The position numbers and the translations under genes were made by a program. The notes beneath the pieces are model-generated. The model did no database searches. It was given only the letters and a program-made list of their open reading frames with translations, and had not been told where the DNA came from. Shown here piece after piece: positions 25,403 to 35,537 of a stretch of 61,722 nt of DNA. This stretch comes from Sphaerimonospora thailandensis (GTDB lineage: Bacteria > Actinomycetota > Actinomycetes > Streptosporangiales > Streptosporangiaceae), in assembly GCF_016863115.1 (NCBI RefSeq), contig NZ_BOOG01000046.1:1-61722 (forward strand), read 5' to 3'. Position 1 is the first letter of the stretch; each line of letters starts with the position of its first letter.

Positions 25403-25545
25403 GTCCTCTTTTCTCCAGTCAGCGGAAACCGCGCCTGCTCGAAATGTTCCTGTCCATGGGGAAGTCCCCCGCGATCGTGACCGTGGGGGACTTCCATCTT
25501 TCTCGTACGGCTCGCCGGGCCACGCACCGGGGGGCGCACAGGCGG

Positions 25546-28500
25546 CTAGCCGAAGATCTCCTTCAGCATGGCGGCCAGCTCCGCGTCGTGCTTGGAGTGC
25601 GAGCCGGTCGCCGGCGACGAGTTCGGCGTACGCGACACCCGGCGCAGCCTGCGGCCGCCCAGCAGTTCCGGCTTCTCCATCATCTTCAGGCTCAGGTACG
25701 GCCAGGGACCCATGTTGACGGGCTCGTCCTGGGCCCAGATCAGGTCGACGCCCGCTCCGTAGCGGTCGATCTCGGCGCTCAGCGGGTTCTCCGGGAACGG
25801 GTAGATGCGCTCCAGGCGGACCAGGGCCACATCGTTCCTGCCCGTCTTCTCCCGCTGCGCGAGCAGGTCGTAGTAGATCCTGCCCGAGCAGACGACGACC
25901 CGGGTCACGGCCGCCGGGTCCACGGTCGAGTCGCCGATGACCGGTTGGAACGAGCCCGAGGTGAAGTCCTCGGTCGCGGAGGCGGCCGCCTTGTGGCGCA
26001 GCAGCGACTTGGGCGTGAACACGACCAGCGGCCGGTGCCGGTTGGACCGCACCTGCCAGCGAAGCAGGTGGAAGTAGTTCGCCGGCGTGGTCGGCTGGGC
26101 CACCGTCATGTTGTCCAGGGCGCACAGCTGCAGGAAACGCTCGATGCGCGCCGAGGAGTGGTCCGGCCCCTGGCCTTCGTAGCCGTGCGGCAGCAGCAGC
26201 ACGACCGAGGAGCGCTGGCCCCACTTCTGCTCACCGGACGAGATGAACTCATCGATGATCGACTGGGCGCCGTTGGCGAAGTCGCCGAACTGGGCCTCCC
26301 ACGCGACCAGCGCGTCCGGCCTGACCACGCTGTAGCCGTACTCGAAGCCCATGGCGGCGAACTCGCTGAGCAGCGAGTCGTACACGTAGAACTTCGTGGT
26401 GTCGTGGTTGAAGGACTTGAGCGGCGTGTGCTCCTCGCCGGTCACCCGGTCGACGAGCACGGCGTGCCGCTGGCCGAACGTGCCGCGCCGGGAGTCCTGG
26501 CCGACCAGGCGCACCGGGTGCCCGTCGATGAGCAGCGAGCCGAAGGCCAGGAGCTCGCCGGTCGCCCAGTCGATGGCGTCATCGGAGATCATGGCGCCGC
26601 GGCGCTGCAGCACCGGGGCCAGACGCGGGTGGACGGTGAAGCCCTCGGGCAGGTTGAGCTGGGTCTCGATGACCCGCTTGACCGTCTCCTCCGAGATCGC
26701 GGTCTTGGTGTCCTCGTGCGACCACGGGATCAGCTCGTCCGGCTCCGGCACCACGACCGAGCCGGGCTCGAGCGGCTTCTTCGAGGCCTCGCGGGTCTCG
26801 GTGAAGGCCCGTTCGAGCTGTTCCTGGTAGTCGCGGAGCGCCTGCTCGGCCTCCTCGACCGTGATGTCGCCTCGGCCGATCAGAGCTTCGGTGTAGAGCT
26901 TCCTGGTGGACCGCTTGGCGTCGATCAGGTCGTACATCAGCGGCTGGGTGAAGCTCGGGTTGTCGGCCTCGTTGTGGCCGCGCCGCCGGTAACAGATCAT
27001 GTCGATCACGACGTCCTTGCGGAACGCCTGGCGGTACTCGAAGGCGAGCCTGCCTACGCGGACGACCGCCTCGGGGTCGTCGCCGTTCACGTGGAAGATC
27101 GGCGCCTGGATCATCCGGGCCACGTCCGTCGCGTAGACGGAGGAGCGGGAGCTCGCCGGGCTGGTCGTGAAGCCGACCTGGTTGTTCACCACGATGTGGA
27201 CGGTGCCGCCGGTGCGGTAGCCGCGCAGCTGCGACAGGTGCAGGGTCTCGGCCACCACGCCCTGACCGGCGAACGCCGCGTCGCCGTGGACGAGCACGGG
27301 CAGGACGGTGAAGCCTTCCTCGCCCCGCTCCAGCAGGTCCTGCTTGGCTCGGACGACACCCTCGAGGACGGGGTCGACGGCCTCCAGGTGGGAGGGGTTC
27401 GCCACGACCGATGCCTTGATCTTGGTGCCGTTCGCGCCGACGAAGTCGCCGCTCGCACCCAGGTGGTACTTCACGTCGCCGGAGCCGTGCGCGCTGCGCG
27501 GGTCGAGGTTGCCCTCGAACTCCCCGAACACCTGCGCGTAGGACTTGCCGACGATGTTGGCCAGGACGTTCAGCCGGCCGCGGTGGGCCATGCCGATGAC
27601 GACCTCGTCGAGCTCGTCGTCCGCCGCCGCGCTGATCACCGAGTCGAGCAGCGGTATGAGCGACTCGCCGCCCTCCAGCGAGAACCGCTTCTGCCCGACG
27701 TACTTGGTCTGCAGGAAGGTCTCGAACGCCTCGGCCGTGTTGAGCCGGCGCAGGATGTTGAGCTGCTCCTCGCGGTCGGACTTGGCGTGCGCCTTCTCCA
27801 CCCGCGCCTGGATCCAGGCCCGCTCCTCCGGCTCCTGGATGTGCATGTACTCGATGCCGACCGTGCGGCAGTAGGAGTCGCGCAGCACACCGAGGATGTC
27901 GCGCAGCTTCATCAGGGGACGGCCGCCGAAACCGCCCGTGGCGAACTCGCGCTCCAGGTCCCACAGCGTCAGGCCGTGGGACTTGATGTCCAGGTCCGGG
28001 TGCTTGCGCTGCTTGTACTCCAGCGGGTCGGTGTCGGCCATCAGGTGGCCGCGTACCCGGTAGGCGTGGATCAGCTCCAGCACGCGGGCCGACTTGGTCA
28101 CGTCGTCGTCGTGGGTGGCCGAGATGTCCGGTTCCCAGCGGATCGGCTCGTACGGAATGCGCAGCGACTTGAAGATCTCGTCGTAGAAGCCGTCGGCGCC
28201 GAGCAGCAGCTGGTGGATCCGGCGCAGGAAGTCGCCCGACTGGGCGCCCTGGATGATCCGGTGGTCGTACGTGGAGGTGAGCGTCATCACCTTGCTGATC
28301 GCGAGGCGCGAGAGCGTGTCGGCCGACGCGCCCTGGTACTCCGCCGGGTACTCCATCGCGCCGACACCGATGATCGTGCCCTGGCCCGGCATCAGACGCG
28401 GCACCGAGTGGACCGTGCCGATCGTGCCCGGGTTGGTCAGCGAAATCGTGGTGCCCTGGAAGTCCTCCACGCCGAGCTTGCCGCCGCGGGCCTTGCGCAC

Positions 28501-29277
28501 GATGTCCTCGTACGCCACCCAGAACTGGCGGAAGTCGAGGGTCTCCGCCTCCTTGATCGACGGGACGAGGAGCTGGCGGCTGCCGTCCTCCTTCCGCACG
28601 TCGATCGCCAGGCCCAGGCCCACGTGCTCGGGCTTGACCAGGACCGGCTTGCCGTCGACCTCCGTGAAGGAGTGGTTCATCTCCGGCATCGACGCGAGCG
28701 CCTTGACGATGGCGTAGCCGATCAGGTGGGTGAAGGAGATCTTGCCCCCACGCCCGCGCTGCAGGTGGTTGTTGATGACGATGCGGTTGTCGATGAGCAG
28801 CTTCGCCGGCACCGCGCGCACGCTGGTCGCCGTCGGCACCGCCAGCGACGCCTCCATGTTGAGCGCCGTACGGGCCGCGGCGCCGCGCAGCCGCTCCTCC
28901 GCCGCGCCGGCGGGGACCGGGGCCGGCTTCGCCTTCGCTGCCGCCGCCGGGGTGGGCCTGGCGGCCGGAGCAGCGGGCTCCGCCGGGGCGGGCCGCGCGG
29001 CCGGCACAGCCTGTGCGGCCGGTGTTCGCGTGACCTGTGCGGCCGGTCCGGCGGCCGTGGCCTTCGCGCCGTTCGGCGCCTCGCCCGGCACGCCCGTGGG
29101 AGCGGCGGCCTCAGGGGAAGCGGTCTTGCCGGTCCCGCTGTAATCAGCGAAGAAGTGCCACCAGGCCTTGTCCACAGACTCGGGGTCCTCGAGGTACTTC
29201 TGGTAAAGCTCGTCGACAAGCCATTCGTTCTGTCCGAAGCTTGCCAGCGGGTCTGTCCGCGACGACTCAGACGACAC
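25546..29277 (-). CDS. kgd: multifunctional 2-oxoglutarate metabolism enzyme
   Basis: 1243 residues, the full size of the actinobacterial fused enzyme. The N-terminal segment [20 protein letters not shown] is followed by an Ala/Pro-rich linker (about 50-130). An E2-type succinyltransferase domain has [15 protein letters not shown], and the thiamine-dependent E1 domain has [40 protein letters not shown] and NNQVGFTT. It performs 2-oxoglutarate decarboxylase, dehydrogenase E1 and carboligase reactions of the TCA cycle, and in relatives is inhibited by the FHA protein GarA. The start is a GTG. No sucB is adjacent. Confidence 0.96.
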   Translation of the reverse strand: MSSESSRTDPLASFGQNEWLVDELYQKYLEDPESVDKAWWHFFADYSGTGKTASPEAAAPTGVPGEAPNGAKATAAGPAAQVTRTPAAQAVPAARPAPAEPAAPAARPTPAAAAKAKPAPVPAGAAEERLRGAAARTALNMEASLAVPTATSVRAVPAKLLIDNRIVINNHLQRGRGGKISFTHLIGYAIVKALASMPEMNHSFTEVDGKPVLVKPEHVGLGLAIDVRKEDGSRQLLVPSIKEAETLDFRQFWVAYEDIVRKARGGKLGVEDFQGTTISLTNPGTIGTVHSVPRLMPGQGTIIGVGAMEYPAEYQGASADTLSRLAISKVMTLTSTYDHRIIQGAQSGDFLRRIHQLLLGADGFYDEIFKSLRIPYEPIRWEPDISATHDDDVTKSARVLELIHAYRVRGHLMADTDPLEYKQRKHPDLDIKSHGLTLWDLEREFATGGFGGRPLMKLRDILGVLRDSYCRTVGIEYMHIQEPEERAWIQARVEKAHAKSDREEQLNILRRLNTAEAFETFLQTKYVGQKRFSLEGGESLIPLLDSVISAAADDELDEVVIGMAHRGRLNVLANIVGKSYAQVFGEFEGNLDPRSAHGSGDVKYHLGASGDFVGANGTKIKASVVANPSHLEAVDPVLEGVVRAKQDLLERGEEGFTVLPVLVHGDAAFAGQGVVAETLHLSQLRGYRTGGTVHIVVNNQVGFTTSPASSRSSVYATDVARMIQAPIFHVNGDDPEAVVRVGRLAFEYRQAFRKDVVIDMICYRRRGHNEADNPSFTQPLMYDLIDAKRSTRKLYTEALIGRGDITVEEAEQALRDYQEQLERAFTETREASKKPLEPGSVVVPEPDELIPWSHEDTKTAISEETVKRVIETQLNLPEGFTVHPRLAPVLQRRGAMISDDAIDWATGELLAFGSLLIDGHPVRLVGQDSRRGTFGQRHAVLVDRVTGEEHTPLKSFNHDTTKFYVYDSLLSEFAAMGFEYGYSVVRPDALVAWEAQFGDFANGAQSIIDEFISSGEQKWGQRSSVVLLLPHGYEGQGPDHSSARIERFLQLCALDNMTVAQPTTPANYFHLLRWQVRSNRHRPLVVFTPKSLLRHKAAASATEDFTSGSFQPVIGDSTVDPAAVTRVVVCSGRIYYDLLAQREKTGRNDVALVRLERIYPFPENPLSAEIDRYGAGVDLIWAQDEPVNMGPWPYLSLKMMEKPELLGGRRLRRVSRTPNSSPATGSHSKHDAELAAMLKEIFG

Positions 29278-29485
29278 GGCGGAAATCGCCCTCTTCCGCA
29301 GATCGGCGTTGATGTTTGGTGAACCTGTCCCAGGCTACTCGCCTTAAAACGGTCAGGGACGCGTAGCTTGTTCCAGGCTCCGGCCCATCCTTCCAGGACC
29401 GATCGAACAGGTCACGCTCTCATGGCCCGATTGGACGATGAGATAGTACTTTCCGCTGGGCCATGCGTGTATCGGATGGCCGAAA

Positions 29486-30127
29486 TCAAGCGACCATTCG
29501 AGACTCGATCCGCACCTGCGGGCTGATCTCGGCGAGCAGTGCGGCGAGTTCGTCACCGGACGCGGCCAGTTCCTCGAGCGACAGCGGCTCCAGCCGTTCG
29601 AGCAGGAACAGGGCGTCCACCGACTCCTCGGTGATCCTTGTCCGCACGCACTGCCGCCAGTTCCACCGGCGGCAGGTCACGCCCGCGTCGTCGCGCCACA
29701 CGACCTCGCCGATATGCGGGTCGCCCAGCACCTCGTCGGACGGTTCGTCCCCGGCCGCCCGGACCAGGCGCGCCGTTCCCTGATAACGGCGCAGGTCCTC
29801 ACCGCCGATCGGCAGGCCGTGCCGTACGGACACGGCGTTGTACGCGTCGACCACGAGGTTGATCTCGGGCAGCGGCATTCGCCGGATCAGGGCGTCGACC
29901 GACGGCCGGGTGCGCTGCGGCTTGGCGCCGAACGCGCGGTACGCGGCCCGCCACGCCTCGATCTTCTCGTGGTCGAGGGGTACGGCATCAGCCGCGGCGG
30001 CGGCCAGCCACCCGCGCGACCTGTCGTCGCTCGGTCCGTTGCGCAGCCCGTACGCGCAGACGACCAGCACGGCGAAGTCCGGACGCAGCGCCCTGACCGC
30101 CTCGTCCACCCAAATCTCGTTGATCAC
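29486..30127 (-). CDS. B3/B4 (PheT-like) tRNA-binding domain protein
   Basis: 213 residues. The core from about residue 60 (RPSVDALIRRMPLPEINLVV then DAYNAVSVRHGLPIGG) is the B3/B4 domain known from the beta chain of phenylalanyl-tRNA synthetase, here free-standing. In PheRS this domain edits mischarged tRNA; free-standing forms are thought to deacylate tRNA or bind nucleotides, but this is not settled. It starts 76 bases after the NUDIX gene in the same direction and may be the last gene of the radical SAM module 2 operon. Confidence 0.82.
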   Translation of the reverse strand: MINEIWVDEAVRALRPDFAVLVVCAYGLRNGPSDDRSRGWLAAAAADAVPLDHEKIEAWRAAYRAFGAKPQRTRPSVDALIRRMPLPEINLVVDAYNAVSVRHGLPIGGEDLRRYQGTARLVRAAGDEPSDEVLGDPHIGEVVWRDDAGVTCRRWNWRQCVRTRITEESVDALFLLERLEPLSLEELAASGDELAALLAEISPQVRIESRMVA

Positions 30128-30202
30128 ACCCCAACCCTATGGCTTCTGCAGGTCGAAGCGGATTTGTCCCTCCTGGCGACCAGCCCGTTCAGGCCTGATG
30201 AT

Positions 30203-30661
30203 CTATCTCGCGGCGGCCAGCTCGGGCCAGCCGTGTACTCCGATGCCCGTGTCCGATCGGTACAGCTCGACCCCGGCGGCGGTGTAGGGCACGGTGTTGT
30301 CCGGTAGCGTGTCGATCGGGCTCCAGGTCAGGCCGCCGCACTTGCTTGGCTCGGCGTTGTACGGCTCGCCGTTCCATCGGAAGGCTGCGAAGAACACGCC
30401 GATCCGTGGCCGGCCTTCGGGGGACAGGTGGTGGACGACGGTGGCAGGCCGCAGGTCGGCCGGGTCGATGATGACGCCCACCTCCTCCCGGGCTTCGCGG
30501 ATCGCGCACTGCACGACGGTCTCGCCTTCTTCCAGGTGCCCTGATGGCAGGCAGTACAGGCCGTCGGCGTACCCGGTCCCTTGACGTAGGCACAGCAGGA
30601 TATGGCCGGCTCGCTCCAGAAGCACGTGGACATCGACGGTGACCTGGTACCTCTGCGACAT
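30203..30661 (-). CDS. NUDIX hydrolase (module 2)
   Basis: 152 residues from ATG 30661, with GGAGG seven bases upstream. The full NUDIX box is GHLEEGETVVQCAIREAREE followed by VGV, fitting Gx5Ex7REUxEExGU. It hydrolyses a nucleoside diphosphate linked to another group, or a damaged nucleoside triphosphate. It starts 13 bases after the stop of the thymidylate-kinase-like gene. In this operon a house-cleaning or product-processing role on a modified nucleotide is plausible (inference). Confidence 0.9.
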   Translation of the reverse strand: MSQRYQVTVDVHVLLERAGHILLCLRQGTGYADGLYCLPSGHLEEGETVVQCAIREAREEVGVIIDPADLRPATVVHHLSPEGRPRIGVFFAAFRWNGEPYNAEPSKCGGLTWSPIDTLPDNTVPYTAAGVELYRSDTGIGVHGWPELAAAR

Positions 30662-30674
30662 GCCACACCTCCAG

Positions 30675-31289
30675 CTACTCCCGTTGCCGACGCGACCATA
30701 GCTCATTGATGCGTTCGGATACGGCCTGGACGGCGCCTTGCGGGGGAACGTCCCCGGTGTCCAGTCGGTATGGCGGGAACCCGTCCTCGGTGAGCACGTC
30801 GGCCAACTCGTCGTAGAGCCGGGCCTCCACGTGGCTGGACCCGGCGTGCTCGAACCGGGAGTGCGCGCCTCGCAGGGCCAACCTCTCTTCGAGGATGCCT
30901 GAGTCGGCGGTCACGAGCACGGCCAGGTCCGGCCGCAGCGCGAGCGCGTTGAGGCGACGGACGTACTCCAGGGGCACGCCGTCACGGGTCTGCAGGACAT
31001 AGGAGGACGGCACGTATCGGTCGCAGAGAACGAGCCGGTCGGCCTGCAGTGCGGGCTGGATCTCCCCGGCCAGGTGGTGGTAGCGGTCGGCGGCGACCAG
31101 GCAGGCCAGCGCCGGCCCGGCGTAGGCGGCGGTCTGGTGGCGGGCGACCTGTCCCAGGGGTCCATCGGAGGGCTCGCGGGTTGCCGTTACGGGATACCCA
31201 GTATCGGCGAGGTGGTCGGCTAGGAGCCGGGCGAGGGTGGATTTCCCGGCGCCGCCTGGCCCGTCGAGGGTCACGAACAGGCCGGGCAT
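30675..31289 (-). CDS. thymidylate-kinase-like P-loop kinase (module 2)
   Basis: 204 residues from ATG 31289. P-loop GPGGAGKS (10-17), EPSDGPLGQVAR, AADRYHHLAGEIQPAL and DRYVPSSYVLQ follow the same order as the module 1 kinase, sharing EPS-x-x-PLG, AADRY-x-H and EIQPAL with it. The two are paralogs of a divergent dTMP-kinase-like group. TGATG joins it to the radical SAM gene (one-base overlap), so translation is coupled. The normal substrate would be dTMP; the changed DR-loop makes another nucleotide possible. Confidence 0.87.
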   Translation of the reverse strand: MPGLFVTLDGPGGAGKSTLARLLADHLADTGYPVTATREPSDGPLGQVARHQTAAYAGPALACLVAADRYHHLAGEIQPALQADRLVLCDRYVPSSYVLQTRDGVPLEYVRRLNALALRPDLAVLVTADSGILEERLALRGAHSRFEHAGSSHVEARLYDELADVLTEDGFPPYRLDTGDVPPQGAVQAVSERINELWSRRQRE

Positions 31290-32746
31290 CAGCTGCTCCC
31301 CTGGGTTCGGGCGTGTTGCTCGCGGGCGAGCTCGACGAGGTGGGTGTGGATCTCCTCCTCGGTTGCCTCGCCGAACTGGAGGCCGGAGGAGAAGTTGAAC
31401 TCGTCTCGCCCGTGGAGTGCTTCGTCGTCGGTGCCGAGGTCGACGGGTGTGTAGTTCAGGAGCTGCTCGGGGGTGTAGCGGCCGGTGACTATGAGCCGGT
31501 CCCATTCGGGGGTGCCCGGGTAGGGACGGAACTGGAAGACGGATGCCCGGAACGTTCCAATACGGTTATCGGTAAGGTCCCACAGGCGGTGGATCAGCTC
31601 GACCGTCGCGGCCATTTCGGTCCGGGTCTCCGTGGGGAATCCGAGGATGAAGTAGCCCTTCACCTTGATTCCCCTGCGGGTGAGCCGCTCGACGACGCTG
31701 GTCACCATGTCGCAGGTGATCCGCTTGTCGATGTAGGTGAGCATGCGCTCGGATCCGCTTTCGATGCCGAGTGCGACCTCCCGTAGGCCGCACGCCGCGA
31801 GCAGATCCAGCGTGGCGTCCGGTGTACGGTGAAGGACGTTGATGCGGCCGGTCGCATCCCAGACCGCCCAGTCGCCGACGTGTTCACTGGCGAACGCGGC
31901 CATCATCTGGTCGATCACTCGGCGGGCGCCGAGGAACAGATCGTCGACGAACCGGAACGCGGTCACCTCGCCCTGATCGCGTAGCCGGTGCATCTCCAAC
32001 AGGATGTTGAGCGGGTCGCGCACCCGGATCGTCACGTCGGGGTTCGCCGAGACGGCTGCGCCGCAGAACGAACAGTCGTACGGGCAGCCGCGGGCGCCCA
32101 CCATGTTCGCCTCGATCCGGCCGTCACCCGCCCGGTACGGGTCCTGGGCGAGGTACGTGCGGTCGACGAACGGCAACGTGTTGATGTCCGGGGCCAGATA
32201 GTGGCCTGTCCCGGGGCGTCCCCCGGTCACCGGTGTGCCGAGGACGGGGTCGAGCCACATGACCCCTGGAAGGTCGGCACGGTTGCGGTGGTCGGCGAGA
32301 AGCCCGACAACGCGGGTTTCGGCTTCGCCAAGGATCAAGGCGTCGCACCGGGTCATGCGGGGGTCGGTGAGAATCCGGGTCGGCATCGCCTTGGCGTGGT
32401 GGCCACCGGCCATGATGTGGATGCTCGGGTCGACGGCTGCGGCGATCATGGCGCTGATCTCGTAGGTGGGTGCGAGCAGGTTGAATCCCACCCAGCGGGG
32501 TGCCACTCGGTCGATCAGGGCGATGGTGTCGGCGACGGGCAGGCCGGCGGCTTCGGCGTCGAGCACGGCGACGTTGTAGCCGCGGGTGGTGGCGTAGGTG
32601 GCGATGTAGGCCATCCCGAGGACGGGCAGCGTGTAGTCGTTGACCCGTGGTCGGACGGCATAGTCGCGGAGCGGGGCGTTGACGAGCAGCAGGTCGAGGG
32701 GGTCAGCGGGGTTGGGCCCCTGAATCAACGGGGGGTTTTCGGGCAT
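31289..32746 (-). CDS. B12-binding-type radical SAM protein (module 2)
   Basis: 485 residues from ATG 32746, which has GGGGAG upstream; 18 bases more are possible. An N-terminal cobalamin-binding-like Rossmann domain (residues 20-150, VNAPLRDY, VLDAEAAGL, VGFNLLAPTYE) lacks the cobalt-ligand His, since DAEAAG stands where DxHxxG occurs. The radical SAM motif is ARGCPYDCSFCGAAV, followed by FRFVDDLFLGARR, IESGSERM and KGYFILGFPTET. Such proteins methylate or rearrange unactivated carbons. It overlaps the upstream glycosylase gene by 44 bases and the kinase by one base. Confidence 0.87.
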   Translation of the reverse strand: MPENPPLIQGPNPADPLDLLLVNAPLRDYAVRPRVNDYTLPVLGMAYIATYATTRGYNVAVLDAEAAGLPVADTIALIDRVAPRWVGFNLLAPTYEISAMIAAAVDPSIHIMAGGHHAKAMPTRILTDPRMTRCDALILGEAETRVVGLLADHRNRADLPGVMWLDPVLGTPVTGGRPGTGHYLAPDINTLPFVDRTYLAQDPYRAGDGRIEANMVGARGCPYDCSFCGAAVSANPDVTIRVRDPLNILLEMHRLRDQGEVTAFRFVDDLFLGARRVIDQMMAAFASEHVGDWAVWDATGRINVLHRTPDATLDLLAACGLREVALGIESGSERMLTYIDKRITCDMVTSVVERLTRRGIKVKGYFILGFPTETRTEMAATVELIHRLWDLTDNRIGTFRASVFQFRPYPGTPEWDRLIVTGRYTPEQLLNYTPVDLGTDDEALHGRDEFNFSSGLQFGEATEEEIHTHLVELAREQHARTQGSS

Positions 32747-33497
32747 GGTCGTCTCCCCACGCAAGGGTGAGCACGGTCAGGGTGGACAGGTGCGGACCGG
32801 CCAGTCGCCGCCAGGTGGCGGCGAAGCCGGGTTCGTCGGCAGGCCAGGCGCCAGCGGGGTCTGCGGCTGCGGCCCATGTGCGCACGGCCAGGTCGGCGTA
32901 CGGGTAGAGCGAGAAGTCCCCGGTGTGGTCGGCGACGGCGGCGCCTGCGGTCCACGGGCCGATGCGGGGGACAGCCTGCAGGGCCTTGACCAGAACGTCG
33001 GCGGGCAACTGCGTCCATTCGGCGTGGTGGTCGAGGTAGGCGTCGGCCGCCGCCTGCAACGGCCGGCGCTTGAACGCCATCCCCAGGTCGGCGAACTCCT
33101 CGGCGGACATGGCGAGCACCCGCTCCGGGGTCGGCATCAGCGCGGTCGCGGCGACCTTGTAACCGGCTGCGGCCCGGAACATCTGATGCATCTTCCTGGC
33201 CTGCCCGGCGCGGATGACCTGCCGGATGATCGCGGTGGCCAGAGCGTCCCACAGGTCCGTGTTTCGCCACCGCCGTACCGGGCCGAGGGTTCGGAGTGCA
33301 TGGGCGAGCCCCGGGGGGAGCGCGGTCAGGTCGAGGGTGACCGGCTCGTAGGTGTCCACGGGCGGGGCGTCTCCTGAACCGCTGATCAACTGTGACTCGC
33401 CCTCAGCGATGATCAGCCAAGTCCCGGCCTGGGTTCGCATCGCCCGGTTGAGCGTTCCGTCCGCAGTGTCCCAGCCGGGATGGTCAAGCATGTACAT
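32703..33497 (-). CDS. HhH-GPD DNA glycosylase, AlkA-like
   Basis: 264 residues from ATG 33497, with GGAG eight bases upstream. The helix-hairpin-helix is LQAVPRIGPWTAGAAV, and the catalytic Asp lies in LYPYADLAVRTW, as in AlkA-type glycosylases that excise alkylated bases. The N-terminal 80 residues are not like the classical AlkA methyl-Cys domain. As the first gene of module 2 it suggests that the modified nucleotide or base made or handled by the operon may enter, or must be removed from, DNA (inference). Confidence 0.83.
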   Translation of the reverse strand: MYMLDHPGWDTADGTLNRAMRTQAGTWLIIAEGESQLISGSGDAPPVDTYEPVTLDLTALPPGLAHALRTLGPVRRWRNTDLWDALATAIIRQVIRAGQARKMHQMFRAAAGYKVAATALMPTPERVLAMSAEEFADLGMAFKRRPLQAAADAYLDHHAEWTQLPADVLVKALQAVPRIGPWTAGAAVADHTGDFSLYPYADLAVRTWAAAADPAGAWPADEPGFAATWRRLAGPHLSTLTVLTLAWGDDHARKPPVDSGAQPR

Positions 33498-33684
33498 CGT
33501 GGTCTCCAGGGTTCGCCGTCGTTCCTGCGATGGCCGATTCGTGGGTGGGCCACGCCCGCGACACGGTAGTAGGGCTGATGAGTTCGGGATAGGGAGATGT
33601 GACGGTCGAGAGTTCACCTTGCGCGGCTCCTTACGTTCTTGCCCCTGGTACGGCCCTCGGACGCCCACACTGGGTTCTCTGGGG

Positions 33685-33924
33685 TCACCGCAGGCCCTCG
33701 GCCTTGTATTCCTGTTCGGCGATGACCTGGCCCAGCTCGCCCAGGTCGTCGGCGTCGACAGTGCGATACGCCCCTGCGCGCTCGGCGGCCGGGGGGAACG
33801 GCCGTGCTCTGGTCGCCCACAGCCGTCTGGCAGAGCTGCGCCATATCGTCCATTCGGGGAACCGCTCAGCCAGGGCCGCCATCGGGTCGGCCGCCCGCTC
33901 CTCCAGGTCGTGTTCCGATGTCAT
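33685..33924 (-). CDS. small hypothetical protein between XRE-TPR gene and module 2
   Basis: 79 residues, MTSEHDLEERAADPMAALAE then FPEWTIWRSSARRLWATRAR. It has Trp- and Arg-rich middle parts and an acidic C-terminus, with no known domain. WTIWRS-x-x-RRLWATR occurs in small proteins next to XRE regulators in actinomycetes (recalled). It lies 62 bases after the XRE-TPR gene and 187 bases before the glycosylase. Confidence 0.65.
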   Translation of the reverse strand: MTSEHDLEERAADPMAALAERFPEWTIWRSSARRLWATRARPFPPAAERAGAYRTVDADDLGELGQVIAEQEYKAEGLR

Positions 33925-33986
33925 GGCAAGGACCGTAGATGACGCTCCGTGCTCACAGGGACACAGTTTCTGCCCCCTGGTTTCGG

Positions 33987-35219
33987 TCAGGCCATCAGCC
34001 CGATTTTGTCCGCGAGTTCGTGCGCCTGCCGCCGCATGCCGGGCAGTTCCGCCAGCTCCAGTGCCATCCTTCGGGCGTAGCCGTTGTAGCGGATCGTCTC
34101 CGGGGCGGTCTGCTGGGCGAGTTGCAGCGTGCCGAGCACCGCGGCGTGGTCGCGTTGCAGGTGGTGCGCCCGGGCTACCTCGATCAGATGGCGTCCCCTA
34201 CGGGGTCGCGACGGGATCGGCGCGGAGAGCGCCCGCTCGGCCTGCCGCGCCGATTCGCCGCCCTGATGCAGCTCGACCGCGACCGTGACCGCATGCGCGC
34301 CCATGACGACCTGGGAGAAGCTTGTCCACGGCTGGTAGTAGTCGTCCGGCAGCCGGTCGGCCACTCGCCCGGCCTCTTCCCAGTGCCGCCAAGCCTCGCC
34401 GGCCTCGCCGAGGCGAGCGGCGGTGAAGGCCAGCTCGAAGCTCAGCGCTCCCCACATCGCCCGCAGTTCCACGCCCGCGGAGTCCATATGCGGCTCGATC
34501 GCGGCCAGGCCCTGCTCGTTGATATCCCAAGCGGCGTCGAGGTCCCCGGCGTCGCGGTGGGCCTGCCCGAGGAACCACACGGCGCATGACAGGGCAAGCG
34601 GGTCTTCGGACTCCTGAGCGGCGAGCAGCGCGCGGTCGGCCACCCGCCACAGCAGATCTTGGGCTGGCTGGTAGGCGAGGAACATCTGAGCGAGGCCATA
34701 GGTCTCAGCGAGCAATGCCTGGGCGCGGCGACGATCCTGCCCGGCGTACATGGCCGCAGCGAGTTGGGCGTCGCGGATCAGGTCGGGCAGGATCCGGCCG
34801 AGCGTGGTCCGGTGATCGGGGGAGGCGTGTCGAGCCCGCCATGCGGTGTCCAGCCGCGCACGGAGCGTGCTGAGCGGTTGCACGACCCCGGTGGGCTGCA
34901 GCGGTGCGGCGTTGATGGCGTGCCGTACAGCGTCCAGGGCGGGATGGCCGGGACCGTTGAACATCCGCACTGGCATGGACTGGTCGCCGGTCAGCTCTGA
35001 CAGATCGCGAACCCGGAGCGCCTCGGCGAGCTGCAGCAGGATCGGCAGTCGCGGCCTCTGCTGCAGGCGGCCGGTCTCGACCTGCTTGAGCCAGGACGCC
35101 GATTTCCCGACCAGGCCGGCGAGGACTTCGCGGGTCATACCGCGGCGTTCGCGCAGGTAGCGGAGGCGCTGTCCGAGGGTGAGCGTCGGTCCGGTGAAAT
35201 CATTCGCAGCGTCGTTCAA
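33987..35219 (-). CDS. XRE-family regulator with TPR-like C-terminal region
   Basis: 410 residues. The helix-turn-helix is at about 15-70 (LRERRGMTREVLAGLVGKSA then SWLKQVETGR). From about residue 140 helical TPR-like repeats extend to the end (ALSCAVWFLGQAHRDAGDLD and similar). Actinomycete regulators of this form often sense small peptides or ligands through the TPR part. It heads the minus-strand series leading into the radical SAM module 2 and is its likely regulator. Confidence 0.87.
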   Translation of the reverse strand: MNDAANDFTGPTLTLGQRLRYLRERRGMTREVLAGLVGKSASWLKQVETGRLQQRPRLPILLQLAEALRVRDLSELTGDQSMPVRMFNGPGHPALDAVRHAINAAPLQPTGVVQPLSTLRARLDTAWRARHASPDHRTTLGRILPDLIRDAQLAAAMYAGQDRRRAQALLAETYGLAQMFLAYQPAQDLLWRVADRALLAAQESEDPLALSCAVWFLGQAHRDAGDLDAAWDINEQGLAAIEPHMDSAGVELRAMWGALSFELAFTAARLGEAGEAWRHWEEAGRVADRLPDDYYQPWTSFSQVVMGAHAVTVAVELHQGGESARQAERALSAPIPSRPRRGRHLIEVARAHHLQRDHAAVLGTLQLAQQTAPETIRYNGYARRMALELAELPGMRRQAHELADKIGLMA

Positions 35220-35375
35220 GGCCCTGCCCCTCCTGACGATCTCGGCAAGTTAAGCGTATGCCGCAGGGCCTATCGCAGGCGAGGCTTCGCTCAGCCCGGG
35301 CCGCCCGTACACCTCAACCATCTGTGGAAGACCATCGACGCCACAGTCGGCAGCGATCTGTGAAAGCCTGCCGCC

Positions 35376-35495
35376 ATGGCAGAGGAAGGCGACCGGCCGA
35401 GCCGCTTCGACGGCGTCATCGGAACTGTGCCCGGCTTGACCGAGGTCGTGGACGTGGAAGCGAGCCGCGACGGCTGGAATGAACCTGAGCAGTAG
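35376..35495 (+). CDS. possible 39-residue protein
   Basis: ATG 35376 to TAG 35493-35495, MAEEGDRPSRFDGVIG to WNEPEQ: acidic and soluble. The composition is plausible and a terminator follows, but the ribosome-binding site is weak and there is no known relative. It may be chance. Confidence 0.25.
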   Translation: MAEEGDRPSRFDGVIGTVPGLTEVVDVEASRDGWNEPEQ

Positions 35496-35503
35496 GAATG
35501 GAA

Positions 35504-35537
35504 CCGGCCGCCACCTCTCATGAGGTGGCGGCCGGGG
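35504..35537. terminator. strong hairpin between small ORF and CBM2 fragment
   Basis: A perfect 14-bp stem (35504-35517 with 35522-35535) and a TCAT loop lie just downstream of the CBM2 fragment stop on the minus strand. Confidence 0.75.

Noticed and set aside
25444-29322. A 1292-codon open frame on the plus strand opposite kgd
   Set aside because: It is antisense to the fully conserved Kgd, is rich in Arg/Val/Ala/Gly, has no domain and no ribosome-binding site; it is a by-product of high GC.
33352-33942. A plus-strand gene between the glycosylase and the XRE-TPR gene
   Set aside because: It lies opposite the start of the glycosylase and the small 79-residue gene, with no conserved motif or ribosome-binding site.
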